The notes under the pieces are model-generated. The model saw only the letters and a list, made by a program, of their open reading frames with translations, did not search any database and was not told where the DNA came from. DNA of 12,449 bases from Candidatus Woesebacteria bacterium RIFCSPHIGHO2_01_FULL_44_10 (lineage in GTDB: Bacteria > Patescibacteriota > Microgenomatia > UBA8517): contig MGGO01000005.1 in the NCBI GenBank assembly GCA_001792465.1, positions 19,988-32,436 of the forward strand. Reading direction: 5' to 3'. Below are positions 11,900 through 12,449 of this stretch, piece after piece; positions within the stretch are counted from its first letter, which is position 1, and each line of letters opens with the position of its first letter. A program made the translations under genes and the position numbers.

Positions 11900-12449
11900 G
11901 TTGTCTCAATTCCCTCCAAGAGACTTTCTTCTCATAAACAATCCTCTTTCCGATCAGAGGCTTCCAGATTTCATTTTTGTCCTCATAATACTCCCGGACA
12001 GCTCCGGCCACAAAATCTGCTAATGAGACCACTGAATTTTGCTGACTATCCACGTGTTCGATAAAAAGTTCTCCTCCCAACTTTCTACAAACCAGATGAT
12101 TAAACCTTTCTATTTGGGATGTCCACGTAAAATGTCTATCAATAATTATGTGTTTCAACTGCAGGTTTTTGCGTCTAACCACAGAAAGAAGTTTGGCAAT
12201 GATCAAAGAGTAATTTTCCGGATTGTCAGCCACCTTCCGGCCTTCCGTATCGATAGTCAAAAGAAATATCTCTATTTCTCGCTGAGCCATTTCTCCCAAG
12301 ACTGCCCGCTTTGTTTTGTCCCCTGTTCGACTAAATTTGATCTCCGCTAAAAACTTCTCTCGCTTACGGCTTCCCTTAAAAGGAATTTTCCGTTTGATTT
12401 TAGGGATTATTTTATCCAAGCCGACGAGTGACTCTGCACAAACTGCGGC
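11889..12449 (-). CDS. DUF3800 family protein (RNase H fold), 5' part outside the window
   Basis: The open frame reaches the window edge, so the true start is outside. A TTG at 12419 is unlikely to be the start because the frame continues upstream as AAVCAESLVGL, which fits the family. About 187 residues are visible. Counting from that TTG, family marks are EIKFSR (26-31), the strand HIIIDRHFTW (90-99, D94) and HVDSQQNSVVSLADFVAGAV (122-141, with D124 and D135), the usual DUF3800 C-terminal block. The N-terminal DESG strand would be upstream of the edge. DUF3800 is a predicted RNase H-like nuclease family common in accessory and phage-related regions; its biochemistry is poorly known. The C-terminus is very basic. 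The stop codon lies within the 3' arm of small RNA 2. It is transcribed towards the glycan genes but separated from them by the RNA gene. Confidence 0.85.
   Translation of the reverse strand, partial: AAVCAESLVGLDKIIPKIKRKIPFKGSRKREKFLAEIKFSRTGDKTKRAVLGEMAQREIEIFLLTIDTEGRKVADNPENYSLIIAKLLSVVRRKNLQLKHIIIDRHFTWTSQIERFNHLVCRKLGGELFIEHVDSQQNSVVSLADFVAGAVREYYEDKNEIWKPLIGKRIVYEKKVSWRELRQQKR

Noticed and set aside
12417..12419. TTG as the start of the DUF3800 gene
   Set aside because: The frame stays open to the window edge and the upstream residues fit the family, so the gene is simply cut by the window.
1..12449. Recoded TGA (Gracilibacteria or SR1-type code)
   Set aside because: TGA ends many genes here exactly at overlaps with the next start, so it is a working stop codon.
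1..12449. CRISPR array, tRNA or rRNA genes
   Set aside because: No regularly spaced repeats, cloverleaf or ribosomal RNA sequence could be found by reading both strands.

Overview
The window looks like a piece of a Patescibacteria (CPR) genome, most likely Microgenomates-like. This is inferred from the gene mix, not from a marker phylogeny: a DUF4012 protein in a surface-polysaccharide cluster, a very short RecO, an alpha2-type glycyl-tRNA synthetase, a RAYT-like Y1 transposase, tight ATGA gene overlaps, few Shine-Dalgarno sites and small repeats inserted in frame in genes. TAA, TAG and TGA all end genes, so the standard bacterial code fits.

Layout, left to right. A REP-associated (IS200-like) transposase on the plus strand (15-686) is followed by a short perfect palindrome. 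All the other protein genes are on the minus strand. Reading in the direction of transcription: a DUF3800 RNase H-fold gene that runs off the right edge (12449-11889); a GT4 glycosyltransferase; a GT2 glycosyltransferase; a GT4 enzyme split into two coupled genes (N-terminal then C-terminal half); a second small RNase H-like gene (8681-8211); another GT4 enzyme; a mannose-1-phosphate guanylyltransferase; a membrane phosphoglycosyl transferase; a DUF4012 membrane protein; recO; glycyl-tRNA synthetase; and a small membrane-anchored protein of unknown function.

The middle of the window is a surface-glycan locus. The guanylyltransferase would supply GDP-mannose, the phosphoglycosyl transferase would load the first sugar on the lipid carrier, the GT4 and GT2 enzymes would extend the chain, and DUF4012 is a candidate envelope-side partner. 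The downstream genes recO and glyS are housekeeping genes joined to the same transcription direction.

The most unusual feature is a module that occurs twice. Each time, a minus-strand RNase H-fold gene meets, tail to tail, a plus-strand small-RNA gene. Each RNA gene has a clear sigma70-type promoter with exactly 17 nt between the -35 and -10 boxes. Its predicted first base begins a long closing stem, and the other arm of that stem runs straight into a T tract that overlaps or adjoins the stop codon of the RNase H-fold gene. The RNAs span 8129-8212 and 11845-11899. One partner protein is recognisably DUF3800, a family that comparative genomics has linked to conserved RNA structures (the DUF3800 RNA motifs). 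The other is a smaller, divergent RNase H-like protein.

Apart from these two RNA regions there is no gene-free stretch longer than about 30 bases.
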